Source: Neostapfia colusana (lineage: Eukaryota; Streptophyta; Magnoliopsida; Poales; Poaceae). From it: a stretch of DNA of 64,000 nucleotides. The DNA lies in assembly GCA_030760725.1 (NCBI GenBank), contig JASWHV010000016.1, positions 12,701,084-12,765,083 of the forward strand, in the 5' to 3' direction. Of the stretch, positions 32,620 to 45,199 are shown one piece after another. The notes beneath the pieces were generated by a model. It saw nothing but the letters and a program-made list of their open reading frames with translations, made no database searches and was not told the origin of the DNA. The position numbers and the translations under genes are program-made. How positions within the stretch are numbered: the stretch's first letter is position 1; each line of letters opens with the position of its first letter.

Positions 32620-34279
32620 CTAATCGCTATCATCTTCATCTTGATCTTCGGCTTGGTCACTCTGAGTTTCCTCATCCTCATCCTCATCGTCGTCTTCATC
32701 GTCATCCTCATGATGAGCGTGGGAGGTAGGAGGAGGAGCAGAGGAGGAACCACCTTCACCAAAGTAGGCAAGCTCGTCCTCGGTGAGATTGGGAAACTGT
32801 GTCACTTCTTCCTCTTCCGATGACAGTGGAGACATAGGTATCTCCATCTTGTCACACATTGTCTTGAGATACTTCTCTTGGCGTTGCTTCATTTTCTGCG
32901 TGCGAACTTCCACTTTCCGACACGAGGAGAAAATAGCCTTGAATATTTTGAGCAGCCCACTAGAGGAGCCACTCGACGATGGAGGAGCAGATGGCCCAGC
33001 TGAAGAGGATGGAGCTGCAGAGGAGCTCCTGCACAAAGACACAGGAGGGTGAGGAAGAGGAGTCAGCATTTGTGGACGCAGCTTCCTATGCTTCACATCC
33101 TTTATAAATTCCATGCCTGTGACTCTCTCTATCATGCACATGATGTATGGCGCATATCCACCGGACCTGTTTGGAATGTAAGAGATGTTGGAGATTGTAT
33201 ATGTAGTCGAAGACGTTGAATCGCTCTTCTTCATTGAGTAGCTTCAACAAGTTTCTGAGATACCCTTGTATCATCCCTGCATCGCCATCTTTGGGAGCTA
33301 GTGTCTTCCTCAGGATTCTGTTGAGCACTCCAAAGAATGACTTGATGTATTGAGTTGAGGATGGCTCATAGGTGAGGTATGAGGGATACATAAAGTCCAA
33401 GTCATCCTTTCCTAAGGTCCTTTCATTGTGAAATATGATCTCATAGTTCAAGTGCTCCTCAAGTCCAAGGATCCTCGCAAACTCATCGTACAGCACCGAG
33501 TACACCACACCATTTGTCATCCAAGTGATCTTTCTGTTTCCATAGGTGTGGAAGTAGCAGGTGGTGTAGAATTGGACTATCACCTCGATGTTCCAATCAT
33601 ACTGAAAAGCCATCAAATCATTGATCCCATGGCGTTCTACCGCTTCAATCACTGCATCAAAAGCTTGATGCTTCTTGTTTGCCATGTAGGGCCAATCCAC
33701 CCACTGAACATCGACTACCGGTGTCTTCATTGGAAGATAGACGAGCCGGTAGTAGTCACAATGGAAGTCACACTAGAAACAAGGGTCTGGTGTGGACTTC
33801 TCATATTTGTAGACCTCTTCTTCCCTGAGCCTTCTGGCTTTGTCAGTTCCATTCCCTTTGAAAGTTGCACTCGCCAAATTTGGTTGGCGGTTTGGATTGT
33901 GCATAGGTGGTGCCCTCTCAAGTGGACCAATCGGTCCTTGTGGGGGATTCTCCCTTTCCCGTCTAGGGTTGTCACGAATGACAAGTCCACTGTTGGCCAA
34001 AGCCTTTTTCCTGGGAGAATCCGCTGCTTTACCTTCCCCTTTGTCTTGGGTCATTCTTTGTGACTGAGCTTGTTGTTTCTCCTTCAAGGTCACCAGCCTC
34101 TTACTTCTTTGAGGATCAACGGATTGAGAAGCTTGTGCTTCCCTGTCAGCCCGTTTCCTTGTTCGAGCCTCTCTTGCTGCAACCTCTCCTGCTTCTGCCT
34201 CAGCTGCTGCACGATAGATGGCTCGGCGAGCCGCTTCGGCCTCGGGGTTGGGAAGAGGACTATCTCCGGATCTTGACAT
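32620..34279 (-). pseudogene. Third ORF of the SIRE Copia (PF20167-like)
   Basis: The start at 34279 gives MSRSGDSPLPNPEAEAARRA, an Ala/Arg/Glu-rich, probably coiled N-terminus, stopping at 33773. The next frame (33730-33086) has FYTTCYFHTYGNRKITWMT, SVLYDEFARILGL, FFGVLNRILRKTLAPKDGDA and FNVFDYIYNL. A third frame (33234-32620) picks up GGYAPYIMCMIERVTG and ends in an Asp/Glu-rich tail. From memory this order matches the putative plant transposon protein family PF20167, found as an extra ORF in such elements. Function is unknown; an envelope role is not supported because no signal peptide or membrane segment is visible. A stop near 33773 and a frameshift near 33175 break it. Confidence 0.6.
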
Positions 34280-34299
34280 GATCTGGTGATAGATGAAAG

Positions 34300-35200
34300 G
34301 GAAGGATTAGACATGGGAGCATTGCGTTTGAATTTGTGTACATCTCCAAAGTTAGGGGCTAAAACTGCATCAGCCAGACTTGTCCGGGCAAGGGTTGGAC
34401 TAGTCCGCCCTGGTCGGACTTGTCCGGTTGGTGTCCAGACTAGTCCGGACTCTACAGTTTAAAACCCTAACTTTGAACACAAATTTAACAAACTAGACGT
34501 AATACTACGAGGAATTGCAACGATATGGCGTAAGGACATCAGGGAAGGCCTAAGGCACTAAAAGTATGACTTAGAAACAAGGGATTTGTGAAAAATCAAA
34601 ATTTGGTCAAAAAATACCTTAGAGCGAAGAAATTTGATGAAATCTGCGGATCAAAGGAGCAGAGTTGGTTTGAGAAGGATACCCCGCGCTCCACAAGCCT
34701 TGAATCGAGGATTCCTTCAACAGATTTGAGGGAGAGCTCCAAAATCGCCAATAGGGGCGAGTTTTGGAGGAGAGGAGTGGAGTAGAAGTGAATGAGATAC
34801 GGAGGGGGTTTGGCCCTAACCCTTGGAGGTTAAGTATCCAGGGGCCGGACTAGTCTGCTGTCCGGACTTGTCCGGATGCAGTACGGACTATTCAAGATAT
34901 CCGGACTTGTCCGTCCTGCTAGGCGGACTAGTCCGGTTCTTGAAAGCTGAAAAATTCTTATATATTAGAATTTCGCCAAGAGTGATTGCGGTGAATTTAC
35001 TTGCACCTTATATTAGATATCTATGGTTAATATATCTAATATATATATATATATCAAAGCACACAATTAGATGGTGACCATAATATAGCCAAAAATAATA
35101 TGAGAAAAAATTAGAGAGGGATCAAGTTTTTCACAATCGTGCATATTTTTGAAGTTTGTGAAAATTTTTGAAGACTCCTAATTACTAGCATTCAGATGCA
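34300..35200 (-). other. Spacer between RNase H and the third ORF
   Basis: This non-coding stretch carries several GGACTAGTCC and GGACTTGTCCGG motifs at 34370-34455 and 34845-34945, the same motif family as the LTR arrays. An AT-rich run is at 35020-35060. No ORF is supported. It may act as the leader of a separate third-ORF transcript, which is an inference. Confidence 0.5.
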
Positions 35201-35207
35201 CAACATT

Positions 35208-38200
35208 TCAAGTCACATTCCTAGAGTCTAGGATATTTAGCTCATTTCGAAGTTCACAAAATCGTTTTTCATCTAGTGGCTTGGTGAAAATATCGGCTAG
35301 TTGTTTTTTGGTTCTTACATGTGAGATAGCTATGTCCCCCTTTATAGAATGATCTCTCAAAAAGTGATGCCGGATGTTTATGTGTTTGGTACTAGAGTGC
35401 TCAATAGGGTTATGGGCTATCTTAATGGCACTCTCATAGTCGCATAGGAGTGGAATATGGTTCATACTGTAACCATACTCTCTTATAGTTTGTCGCATCC
35501 AAAGAAGTTGAGCACAACAACTTCCAGCTGCAACATACTCCGCCTCAGCTGTGGAAAGGGCAATGGAGTTTTGTTTCTTGGATGACCATGATACTAGGGA
35601 CCTACCCAAGAATTGACAAGTCCCTAAGGTGCTTTTTCTATCTATTTTACAATTCCAGCGTAGTCCGCATTAGAGTATCCGATGAGATTAAACTTAGACC
35701 CCTTTGGATACCACAATCCTACGTTAGATGTGTGAACTAAATATCTTAATATTCTTTTAACGGCGGTTAAATGACATTGTTTAGGTGATGCTTGAAATCT
35801 TGCACACAAACATACATTAAGCATGATGTCGGGCCTAGGTGCACAAAGATAAAGCAATGAACACATCATAGAGCGATATACCTTTTGATCCACGCTTGGT
35901 CCATCTTAATTGACATCAAGGTGCCTGTTTGTTGCCATTGGTGTCTTGATAGGTTTGGCCTTGTCCATGTCAAACTTCTTGAGTATGTCTTGTGTGTACT
36001 TCGTTTGACTAATGAACGTGCCTTCCTTGAGTTGCTTGACTTGAAATCCTAGGAAGAACTTCAACTCTCCCATCATAGACATCTCAAACCTATCCATAAT
36101 TATCTTAGTAAACTCATTACAAAAAGATTTGTTGGTTGAACCAAATATAATGTCATCGACATATATTTGGCACACAAAGAGATCATCATCTACATTCTTT
36201 GTGAAAATAGTGTAATCTGCTTTGCCTATCTTAAAACCATTATCAATAAGAAAGTCTCTAAGACACTCATACCAAGCTCTAGGGGCTTGTTTGAGGCTAT
36301 AGAGAGCTTTATGCAATTTAAACACATAATTAGGATATTCTTGATCTTCAAACCCAGGTGGTTTCTCCATGTACACCTCCTCCTTGATTGGACCGTTTAG
36401 GAAGGTGCTTTTCACATCCATTTGATAAAGCTTAAAGTCATGGTGAGTACCATACGCCAACAAAATACGAATTGACTCAAGCCTAGCTATTGGAGCAAAA
36501 GTTTCATCGAAGTCAAACCTTCGACTTGAGCATATCCCTTTGCGACAAGTCGGGCCTTGTTTCTTGTCACCACTCCGTGTTCGTCTTGCTTGTTACGGAA
36601 CACCCACTTGGTGCCTACCACATTTGCATTTGGTCTTTTCACCAGCTCCCACACTTGGTTTCTTGTGAAGTTGTTCAACTCTTATTGTATGAACACCACC
36701 CAATCCGGATCCTTGAGTGCTTCTTCCACCATAAATGGTTCCAAGGAAGACACAAAAGAGTAATGTGCACAAATGTTAGCCATTCGAGGACGTGTTGTTA
36801 CCTCTTTTGTGATATCTCCAAGGATGTTGTCAACGGGGTCATCCCGTTGAATGCTTTGATGAACCCTTGGGTGAGGCACTTGAGTTCTTGAGTAGTCTTC
36901 TTCTTCGTCTCCCCCTTGATCAACATCATGGTCTCAATTTTCTCCTTCTTGAACTTGACCGTCTTGAGTTTGATCTTGTGTGAGAGGCGCCGATTGTGAT
37001 GAACTTCGAGCATCTTGTGCTACGTCTTCTTGAGGATGGACATCTCCAAGCCCCATTCTTCTTAGTGCTACACATGGTGCTTCTTCTTCATCTAGCACAC
37101 ATTGATCAACTTGCTCCACTTGGGAGCCATTAGTTTCATCAAACACCACGTCACGTGCAATCTCAACACAACCGAAGGCTTTGTTGAAAACACGATAGGC
37201 GTAGGTGTTTGAGTTATAACCAAGTAAGAAACCTTCATCGGATTTTAAAGTGAACTTCGAAGTCCTAGGCTTCTTGTTGAGAATGTAGCATTTACTTCCA
37301 AAAAACAAAAGTAAGAGATGTTGGGTTTGTTACCGGTTAGGAGCTCGTATGGAGTTTTCTTCAAAAGTCGATGAAGATAGAGGCGGTTTGTGGCGTCGCA
37401 AGCGGTCTTGACCGCTTCCGCCCAAAACCGATCCAAAGTATTATAATCATCAAGCATGGTTCTTGCCATCTCTATGAGTGTGCGGTTCTTCCTTTCGGCC
37501 ACCGCATTTTGTTCGGGAGAGTTGAGGGCCGAAAACTCATGCTTGATGCCCTCTTCATCCAAGTATTCTTCTACTTGAGTGTTCTTGAATTCGGAGCCGT
37601 TGTCACTCCTTATCTTCTTGATTCTTAAGGAAAACTCATTTTGAGCTTTCCTCAAGAACTTCTTGAGGACACTTTGAGTTTCTCCCTTATCATGCAAGAA
37701 AAACACCCAAGTGAAACGAGAATAGTCATCAACAATTACTAAACCATATTTGTTACCGCCAATGCTTATGTAGGTGACTGGGTCGAAGAGGTCCATGTGA
37801 AGCATCTCTAGTAGTCTTGTTGTCGTCATCACATTCTTGGCGGGATGAGCTGCTCCAATTTGTATTCCCGCTTGACACGCGCTACATGGCCTATCTTTCT
37901 CAAAAACAACATCTTTTAGTCCACGGATGTGATCCCCCTTTGGAAGTTTTTGTAAGTTCCTCATGCTAACTTGGGCTAGTCTCCTATGCCACAACCATCC
38001 CATGTTGGTTTTTGCTATTAAGCATGTGTCAAGTTGAGCTTTATCCGTGGAGAAATCCACTAAGTAAAGCTTTCCCTTTTTCACACCCTTAAAGGCAATC
38101 GAGTTGTCACTTCTTCTAGAGATGGTCACACCCTCGTTAGTAAACAAGCAATTATAACCTTTCTCACATAGTTGAGATATGGACAATAGGTTATAATCTA

Positions 38201-38420
38201 GTGATTCAACATGTAGAACATGAGAAAGAGAGTGTTGAGAAGAGATTGCTATTTTCCCAATACCGAGCACCCTTCCTTGGCTATTGTCGCCGAAGTAGAT
38301 GCCTTCACTTGGATCATCATTTTCTTCATACTCAACGAACATCTTTCTTTCTCCGGTCATATGATTAGTGCACCCACTATCTAGCACCCATTTAGTGCCA
38401 CCGGAGGAGTAGGCCTGCAA
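35208..38420 (-). pseudogene. SIRE Copia pol: protease, integrase, RT, RNase H
   Basis: From 38420 leftward the order is protease (WVLDSGCTNHM), GAG-pre-integrase with WLWHRRLAQ and CSACQAG, and the integrase core (LHMDLFDP, IRSDNGSEF and AERKNRTL carry the D, D, E). A VFNKAFGCVEIA-type C-terminus follows at about 37200. The RT has TKWVFRNKQDEHG (about 36620), QMDVKSTFLNG and QIYVDDIIFGS with YVDD at 36152-36163. RNase H follows with YSNADYAG and LSTAEAEYVAAGS, then KHINIRHHFLRD, ending at 35208. The frame is broken near 37300, 36930, 36680, 36525, 35905 and 35640. Protease-integrase-RT order makes it Copia. Confidence 0.88.
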
Positions 38421-38426
38421 AACAAT

Positions 38427-40298
38427 TTAAGCTTTTGTCTTAGGTACCCAACCTCGGTTGGGTCCTTTGAGGTTAGCCACAAGACATTTGGGCACCCACA
38501 CACAAGTTTTTGGACTCTTGTGGAGTGGCCCAACATATTTAGCGTATACTCGACCATACTTGCTCTTCATAAGAACATAAGATGCATCAAAATTATGAAA
38601 TATGCTAGAGTTTATATTTTTGGCAATTTCATATGAGGTAGATGCAAGGTTGTTATTCTTGACTTGAGTTGAGTTTTCTTTGACAATAGCTACACACTTG
38701 TTATTATTTTTAAGGATTCTAGCATTTTGCTTTCCTCCCCTAGTATAACCAAGTCCATCTTTGATAAGAGGAGATCTTGTGATTGAGTATGCACTACGTG
38801 CATATTTGATCTTCTCCTTATCAAAGATCCCACTTTTGTGTGTATTCTTGCTTTGTGCCTCTTTGAGCTCATTTTTCAAGTTTAGAACAAGATTAGCACA
38901 TTTGCAAGTTTTAGTGTTGGATTCCATATTTGTTGAGAGGGAGTTCTTGGAGGATGAAGTAGTTGAGACACTTGACTTAAGTGAGCTGAGTTGTGCTTCA
39001 AGATTCTTGTGAGTCTTGGTTAAACTCACAAGTTCATCTTGAAGTACTACATTCTTACTCTTAAGTTCAATACAATTTTCCTTGCTCATGGCAAGTTCGC
39101 TTTTGAGTGCCCTACTCTTCCCTCTCTCAAGTTCAAGGAGCTTCTCAATCTCAAGTTTTCTTTCGTTTTCAAGGATAAGCAATTCTTCTTGTTGATTGAG
39201 AAGCTCTTCTTGTTCAAATATTTCATCCGATAGCATTTTCATTTTAGCTATAGAATTTTTGTTTAATCCCTTAAACATTAATTCATTTTCACTACTGCTA
39301 TCAAAGTCACTATCATATACAGTATGTAACTTGGAAGGTTTAGATATTACCTTACACTTTCCTTCCTTTGCCATGAGGCATGTGTGGCTTGGGCTCTTCC
39401 AATCACCCTTGTTTGGCAAGAGTGATTTCTTCATGGTTGGCCTCTTGATGGCGACGGTTGCCACTTTTTCTTCATCTTCAGAGGATTCCTCATTTTAGTC
39501 CCACTCTTCTCCAATGTGAGCTTGTCCATAAGCCTTCTTCTTTTTAAAGATCTTATTGTCTTGAGGCTTCCCATCCTTCTTCTTCCTCTTGTCATCTTCC
39601 TTGCTTTGGGGGCAATTTACAATGGAATGCCCATATTCGCCACAGTTGTAGCAAGTCTTCTTTGTTCTCGACTTTCCCTTGTCTTTCTTCTTGTTCTCGT
39701 AGTGATGGCTTCTTCATCTTCTCATCAACCTTTTGAATATTTTGATGAAGAAGGCCATTTCTTCATCATCCATGTCTGTGCTCTCATCATCACTCTCTTC
39801 ATCTTCACTTGTAAGTTGTATTTCTTTTCCCTTGGATTTGGATGTGGCCTTGAGAGCAATGCCCTTCTTCTTGGATGAAGTGATCTTTGCTAGGTCGTTG
39901 ACGTGTTGGTCTTCCTTCATCATCTCGTGGTTAATGATCTTCCCTAGCACTTCATCCAAAGTCATCATGTGAAAGTTTGGACTTTTCCGGATTAAAGTGC
40001 ATAGGGTCACATTGCGAGGCACGAAAGCTCTTATCATTCTCTTGACCACCTCATGATCATTCCATTTCTTGCAACCGTACGCCCGACTCTTGTTGATGAG
40101 AGTTTTGAGCCGGTTGTACATTTCTTGAGGTGTTTCGCCTTCTTCCATGGCAAACCTTCCAAGCTCTCCTTCGATCATCTCGATCTTGGCTTCCCTCACG
40201 GATCGGTTTCCTTGCAATCTTGAGGGTGTCCCAAATATCTTTGGCGAGCTCTAACCCATCTACCTTGTTGAATTCTTCAAGGCTTAGGGATGATTTGA
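38427..40298 (-). pseudogene. SIRE Copia gag, C-terminal part
   Basis: It continues the gag frame after the solo LTR: SSLSLEEFNKVDGLELAKDI (40298 leftward), a one-base frameshift near 40215, then IEGELGRFAMEEGETPQEMY and EVVKRMIRAFVPRN. The zinc knuckle CYNCGEYGHSIVNC lies at about 39612-39660. A long Lys/Glu/Leu-rich coiled-coil region follows (39250-38950: ILENERKLEIEKLLELERGK). The frame ends at TAA 38427, just before the protease frame. A stop near 39497 and another near 39714 interrupt it. A long gag with such a coiled tail fits SIRE-type elements. Confidence 0.8.
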
Positions 40299-43200
40299 TA
40301 TAACACCCCAAAACCTGTTAAAGAGGGGAATTTAAAATTTTTGGACGTAATGCATGTGGTGAAACAATTTAAATTCAAACTAGAATTCAAATTTGAAACA
40401 AAAAGGAAAAGGAAAAGGAAAAAGAAAAAGAAAAAGAAAAACGGCCAGTGGTCCAAAACCCACCTCAGCCGGCCCAACAGCCCGCGGCTGTTTCCCCCTC
40501 CCCCTCTCTCTGCCGCACGGGACCCACCTGTCGGCACCTTCGTCTCCAACCGCCACCCGGCTTTCTTCCGAGCTACCGCGCCGGATCACACCCGCCCTCT
40601 CCGGATTCTGCGCACCCAGAGCCGCGATCTCTAGTCCACGCGTGCGGCACCATCTCAACCGACCCCGCCGCCCTCCCTCGCCCATTTAAACGCCGAAATC
40701 CGCCCCTTTTTCCTCCCTGATCGGCCCGCCTCAGTTCCCGGTGAGAACCGAAGCTCCCATCGCCGTTTTCTTTCGATCTCCGTCTGTTCTCTCCGATCTA
40801 ATGCGTGTAGTGCGTCCTGCCACCGCTGGGGAGTCTTGCAGGTGAAGGAGACCCGGTGTTTTGCGCTCTAGACACAGCTCCGGTGAGCACCGCCGCGTTT
40901 TCCCCTCGGACCTCGTCGCCGACCGCCTTCCAGGGCCTCCGAGCTCAAGAAAAACCCGAGGTGAGATCCCCTACCTCCCCTCTTCCGTTCTATGCCAAGA
41001 AATCCAAGTCTTAGGAAGTATAGACGAAAACTCAAAACTCTCCGGCGAGATCGCCGCCTCCCGCTGCCGCGCGCCGCCGGGCAGCACCGCCCGCACACGG
41101 CCAGTGCGACATGGCCCCCTGAGGCCCGTCCATTTTAAATTGTGCGGTCCTGAATAGATCTAACCCGTACCGCTTCGCGTTATAATCTCAGCCGTCTGTT
41201 TTAAATCCAACGGCCCATGTCAGCCCCGCTTTATAAAGGCCGGGAATCTTACGCGCTACCCCCTGGGGACCTCGGAAAACACGAGCTAGCCCCGGAAACT
41301 TCTGATCTAGCCCCTGGACCCTTAGAAATTCATGTAAATTCATTTAAAAATCAGTTTTAGCCCCTGGACTTAATAAGAATTAGGAAGACCTCCCTGTTTT
41401 GCACACTTAGACCACTGAAAATTTAGAAAATGAGAAAGGAGGCCCCCACAGCAGTGTGTATTTGCACATCAGCCCCTGAGGGTTATTAATTTCAGGAAAT
41501 TGAATATGTGAATAGGATTTAAAATTCAAATGTAGGTATATGTTCAGTTTAATTATTCTAACCCTGTTGAAAATTGGTAGAAAAATCTAAGATCTGAATT
41601 TAGAAGGGAAATAAACTTTTAAACTCAATGGGATTGCTGTTTTGTAATTTATATCTGAAATATACCCTTTAGGCATAAGACAAATTTAAAATGTGGGAAA
41701 ATGAATCTAAGTAACCAAAAAGTACTAGGAAAAACTTATAAAGGTTCTGTTTAGGTAATTGGAACAGTAGAAATTTTTGTATGAATTTAGGTTTTTGTTT
41801 TATTGGTAGAAATTCATTTTTAGGCTAGAAAATAATTGTGAAAATGGGTAAAAATAAATTTAAATTGATTCTAATCAGAGAGGAAGTCCAAAGATATTTT
41901 ATTGAACATTTTAGATCAGAACATATTATGTTTAGGTGATATATCTTACTATTTTAATACTAAAGTTCACTTTTAGGCATAGAAAATAAATCTGAACATG
42001 TAGGAAAATAGGCATGCATAATTAGAAAATGCTAAATAAGGTCCCCAAATCCAAAACTTCAAATTAAGATTTTTTAGAATATCTGAAAATCTATTTGGAG
42101 TAGGAAGTTACCTTTTATACAAATTTTGTGGCTAAGAGGTGTATTACCCAATATAGAAAAGTTGTGCAAACTGGAAATTCATATATTGTGTGCACTTAGA
42201 AATCTAAATATGAAAGCTAGAAATAATATATATGTTTAAAAGTCCATGAATGCTTAGGATCAACATATTTTAGGTAAGCACAACACTTAAATATGTGTAT
42301 GACTTTCATATGTATGCATGTGTGATTTGCATGAGTGGAAATATGGACTATGGCTTATGGAATATTGTTTGCTTTTGCTATGTGTATTGGTATGAGTAGA
42401 ACCAGCCCTAGAGCAGGTTCTCACCTTTCAAGATCAAGACTTTTCATTCCCAGAGCAGCAGGAAGAAGGCAAGTGTCCTTGACCACTTTGATCCTATACT
42501 AGGATGTGTAGTTAGAATTATTTGCATTATCAATTGAAATATGGAACCCATGATAGGAAGTTTCCCTAGATTTTCATTATCTTACTTCCTTGTAGCCTGG
42601 GTTGGGAGTTAATTTATTATGTCATTCATTTATACTACTTATGCTTAGCCATGCCTAGAATGGGATAAATGGGATATGAGATCATCAACTTGTTTACTTT
42701 ACCCTTGAATGAGATATTATGAATTATGTAGAGGTAGGGATCGAGGCAAGTTGGATGCTTTGGTCGGTGTTGTGTGCACGAGACTCAGGTTTGTGTTTAG
42801 TGCTTGCCTGGATCCTAAGGACCGGTTCATGGAGCATGTAACCTGGCTTTACCGTGCCAACCATATGCTGAGATGGGGCAGCTTGGCCAATTAATTAGGA
42901 GCATCTCCGGCGTAGTATGGGTGTTTGGATGGTGCGGGGAATAGGTGTCAGCTGGACTACCATATGAACCGCAAGGCTCAAGAGGGGGCCACTGCAGCGG
43001 GGTTGGAGCCTCTTGTATGTTGTTAGGGGTGAAACCTCAGTGGGTCCACGCTCGTCGGGAATCCCTTTGTAAAAGCCTCGTAGTGATCTCCTGGCTTCAC
43101 ACCTCGGAAGTGTGAACGTGGTTCACGGCCATTGGCATAATGGAGGTTCTTTTAGTCCACCCGGCAATGGGGGATGAAATCACTACATGTGGGTACAGTG

Positions 43201-43870
43201 GTGCAAACTCTGCAGAGTCAAAACTGTCATGACAGCCGTGCTCACGGTCAAGAGCGGCTTGGACTTATTCATGATTAGAGGATGAGGAATTGGGAAGTGG
43301 AGGATGTTAAGCGGGGAGCTTAACATTGGAAATGCTGTTATGGTTACTTGATATTGATGATGGGTTGGGGGATTGGGACCATTTCACCTATGGAGTGATG
43401 TAGGTGCTTAATAAGCTAAGGTGATAGGTATAAATTGCGTAGTGCTTTAACCATGAGTTCAACCTCTCCTTGCTCTAGCCATGCATGACATAATTTTCCC
43501 ACACTTGCTGAGTACCAACGGTACTCAAGCTTGCTTTTCTGTTGGTTTAAATTGCTGCTCAGGCCAAGGGAATGACGTGGTGTTCAATGACCAAGACTTC
43601 GGACCCGAAGAAGGATTCTAGGTTCACGGAGTCCCCCGGGCAACGCCTGTGATGAAGCTCACAAAGACTTATCTTCCGCTGCTGTTTTATTTACATGTTA
43701 TGAACATATTATCGTCCATCGAGACGTTATGCTATGTAAGACTTATTTATTCGAACACTTGGCTTGTAATATAATGATGCTTCATTATTTGTCGTCACAT
43801 GTATGAGAAAATGATCCTGGCATACATGTGATATTCACTCGGTTGCTCTTTGGAGAAACCAAGTGTCACA
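40299..43870 (+). mobile_element. Solo LTR (3572 bp), TSD TTTGA, second long-LTR family
   Basis: It starts TATAACACCCC (TG mutated to TA) at 40299 and ends AAGTGTCACA at 43870. Perfect TSDs TTTGA are at 40294-40298 and 43871-43875; removing it restores the Copia gag frame (AMLK then SSLSLEEF). A GC-rich segment at 40470-41250 contains CATTTAAACG and TTTATAAAGG as TATA-like candidates, followed by AT-rich sequence to 42400 and a mixed stretch to the end. No primer site or ORF of note is present. TGTAACACCCC starts occur in Tekay/Del elements. It does not obviously match the TK LTRs, so I treat it as another family. Confidence 0.85.
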
Positions 43871-44371
43871 TTTGAGCATGGCCGCCGCTTGTGCATTGCG
43901 GTGGATTTGTTGTTCTTGCTCTTGGGTGAGTTCATCCTCGTCTTCGGAGATATATATACCTGTACAGACAACATGCCAAAGATTTGGGTTTAAGGAAATT
44001 AGATGCAACTTCATGTTGTGCTTCCACATGGTATAGTTAGTGCCATCAAAGTGAGGTGGTTTGCCTAGTGGAATTGATAAATAACTAGAGTGAGAATTTA
44101 GACGTTCATAATTAAAAGGATATTGCGAGCAGTCTTGTTGACTACTCTTGAGCTTCTTCTTCAATTTCTCCTTCTTTTTCTTCTTTGCTTCCTCCTTCTT
44201 CTTCTTGAGGAGAGCCATGAGCCAAAGAATTTCTTCATTTTCTTCCGAGCTTGAGACGTCTTGTGGAGGAATAACCACTGGAGGCGGGTTAGAACCTTGC
44301 TCTTCAAAGTTGCTCGGACTTGCTCCTTTTGCCTTGATAAGATCAATTTGGCTACCGGTCTTGTCCCCCAT
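43871..44371 (-). pseudogene. SIRE Copia gag, N-terminal part
   Basis: Start at 44371, MGDKTGSQIDLIKAKG, then a Lys-rich stretch with KKKKEEAKKKKKEK (about 44215-44160). The gag domain has LGKPPHFDGTNYTMWKHNMK and LNPNLWHVV, typical of Copia UBN2/Retrotran_gag_2 proteins. It reaches AMLK at 43876, where the solo LTR enters. Residues past that point up to the stop at 43835 are LTR sequence. The start follows the primer site by about 40 bp. Confidence 0.85.
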
Positions 44372-44408
44372 CTCCTCTCCAAGCGGTTAAGCTTTTGCGG
44401 AGAGTTAG

Positions 44409-44420
44409 GCTCTGATAAAA
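44409..44420 (-). promoter_or_regulatory. Degenerate primer-binding site of the SIRE Copia
   Basis: The minus strand reads TTTTATCAGAGC, where the canonical iMet site is TGGTATCAGAGC; the first three bases are altered. It lies 2 bp inside the LTR end at 44423. Confidence 0.65.
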
Positions 44421-45155
44421 ATTGAAAGTTGCTTAGAGGGGGGTGAATAGGCTAATAAAACCTGAAACTACTGAAAACAGCGCATTAAAACTGAAGGGAG
44501 CCGGACTAGTCCGGTCTAGGTATAGAAATTATGTTTTTAGGATTTCTTTTCAAGTTTGTTTAAGCGGAAGGTATGTAAGTAGTCTAACAATCTAACTAAT
44601 TAGTTTGTGAAAGAAGGAATGATTAGATTGCAAGACTCACAACAATAAAGCAATTCACAAGTTTTAAGCGAGACGAAACCAAACAGGTAACTTTAGTGAA
44701 TGAGCGAGAAGGTAAAGGAAACAAGAGACACAATTTATCCCGAGGTTCGATTCCACACAGGAATCTACGTCCCCGTTGAGGAGTCCACAAAGGACCGGGT
44801 CTTTTCCAACCCTTCCCTCACCGAGCGATCACCAAGATCAAGCCCGGGCTCTTTCACTATCAATCAAGTGTGAATACAATATTCTTAGGGGCTACTTACA
44901 ACTTGAGGCTCCCTACAACAACCTAGCAGTTCTAGGAATCAAAATACAATAGCCAAGAACTCAAATTAACAATTAGAGTACAGGAGATTCAAACCGAGAG
45001 CTCAAACGTCGATCACCGCATCTCTCCTCTCACATCCACAAACCCCTTAAGATCCAATTTTAGGGGTCAAGAATGTGAGGAAAGAGGCTTAGAAGAGCTC
45101 AAGGAATGAGTTTTCAGCGCTAGGGTTTCGAAGAGTTTCATTAGAGGCCGAGGGT

Positions 45156-45167
45156 CCCTTTTTATAG
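45156..45167 (-). promoter_or_regulatory. TATA box in the SIRE 5' LTR
   Basis: The minus strand reads CTATAAAAAGGG, identical to 17813-17824. The palindrome array ends about 35 bp upstream of it. Confidence 0.65.
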
Positions 45168-45199
45168 AGATCCCGGCATCTAGCCGTTACACCTTTTAA

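Noticed and set aside
32620..34279. Envelope gene of an endogenous retrovirus
   Set aside because: No signal peptide, membrane helix or cysteine-rich ectodomain pattern is visible; similarity is to a plant transposon protein family instead.
40341..40720. Short GC-rich ORFs near 40.3-40.7 kb
   Set aside because: They lie in the solo LTR 40299-43870 and overlap on both strands without a recognisable domain.
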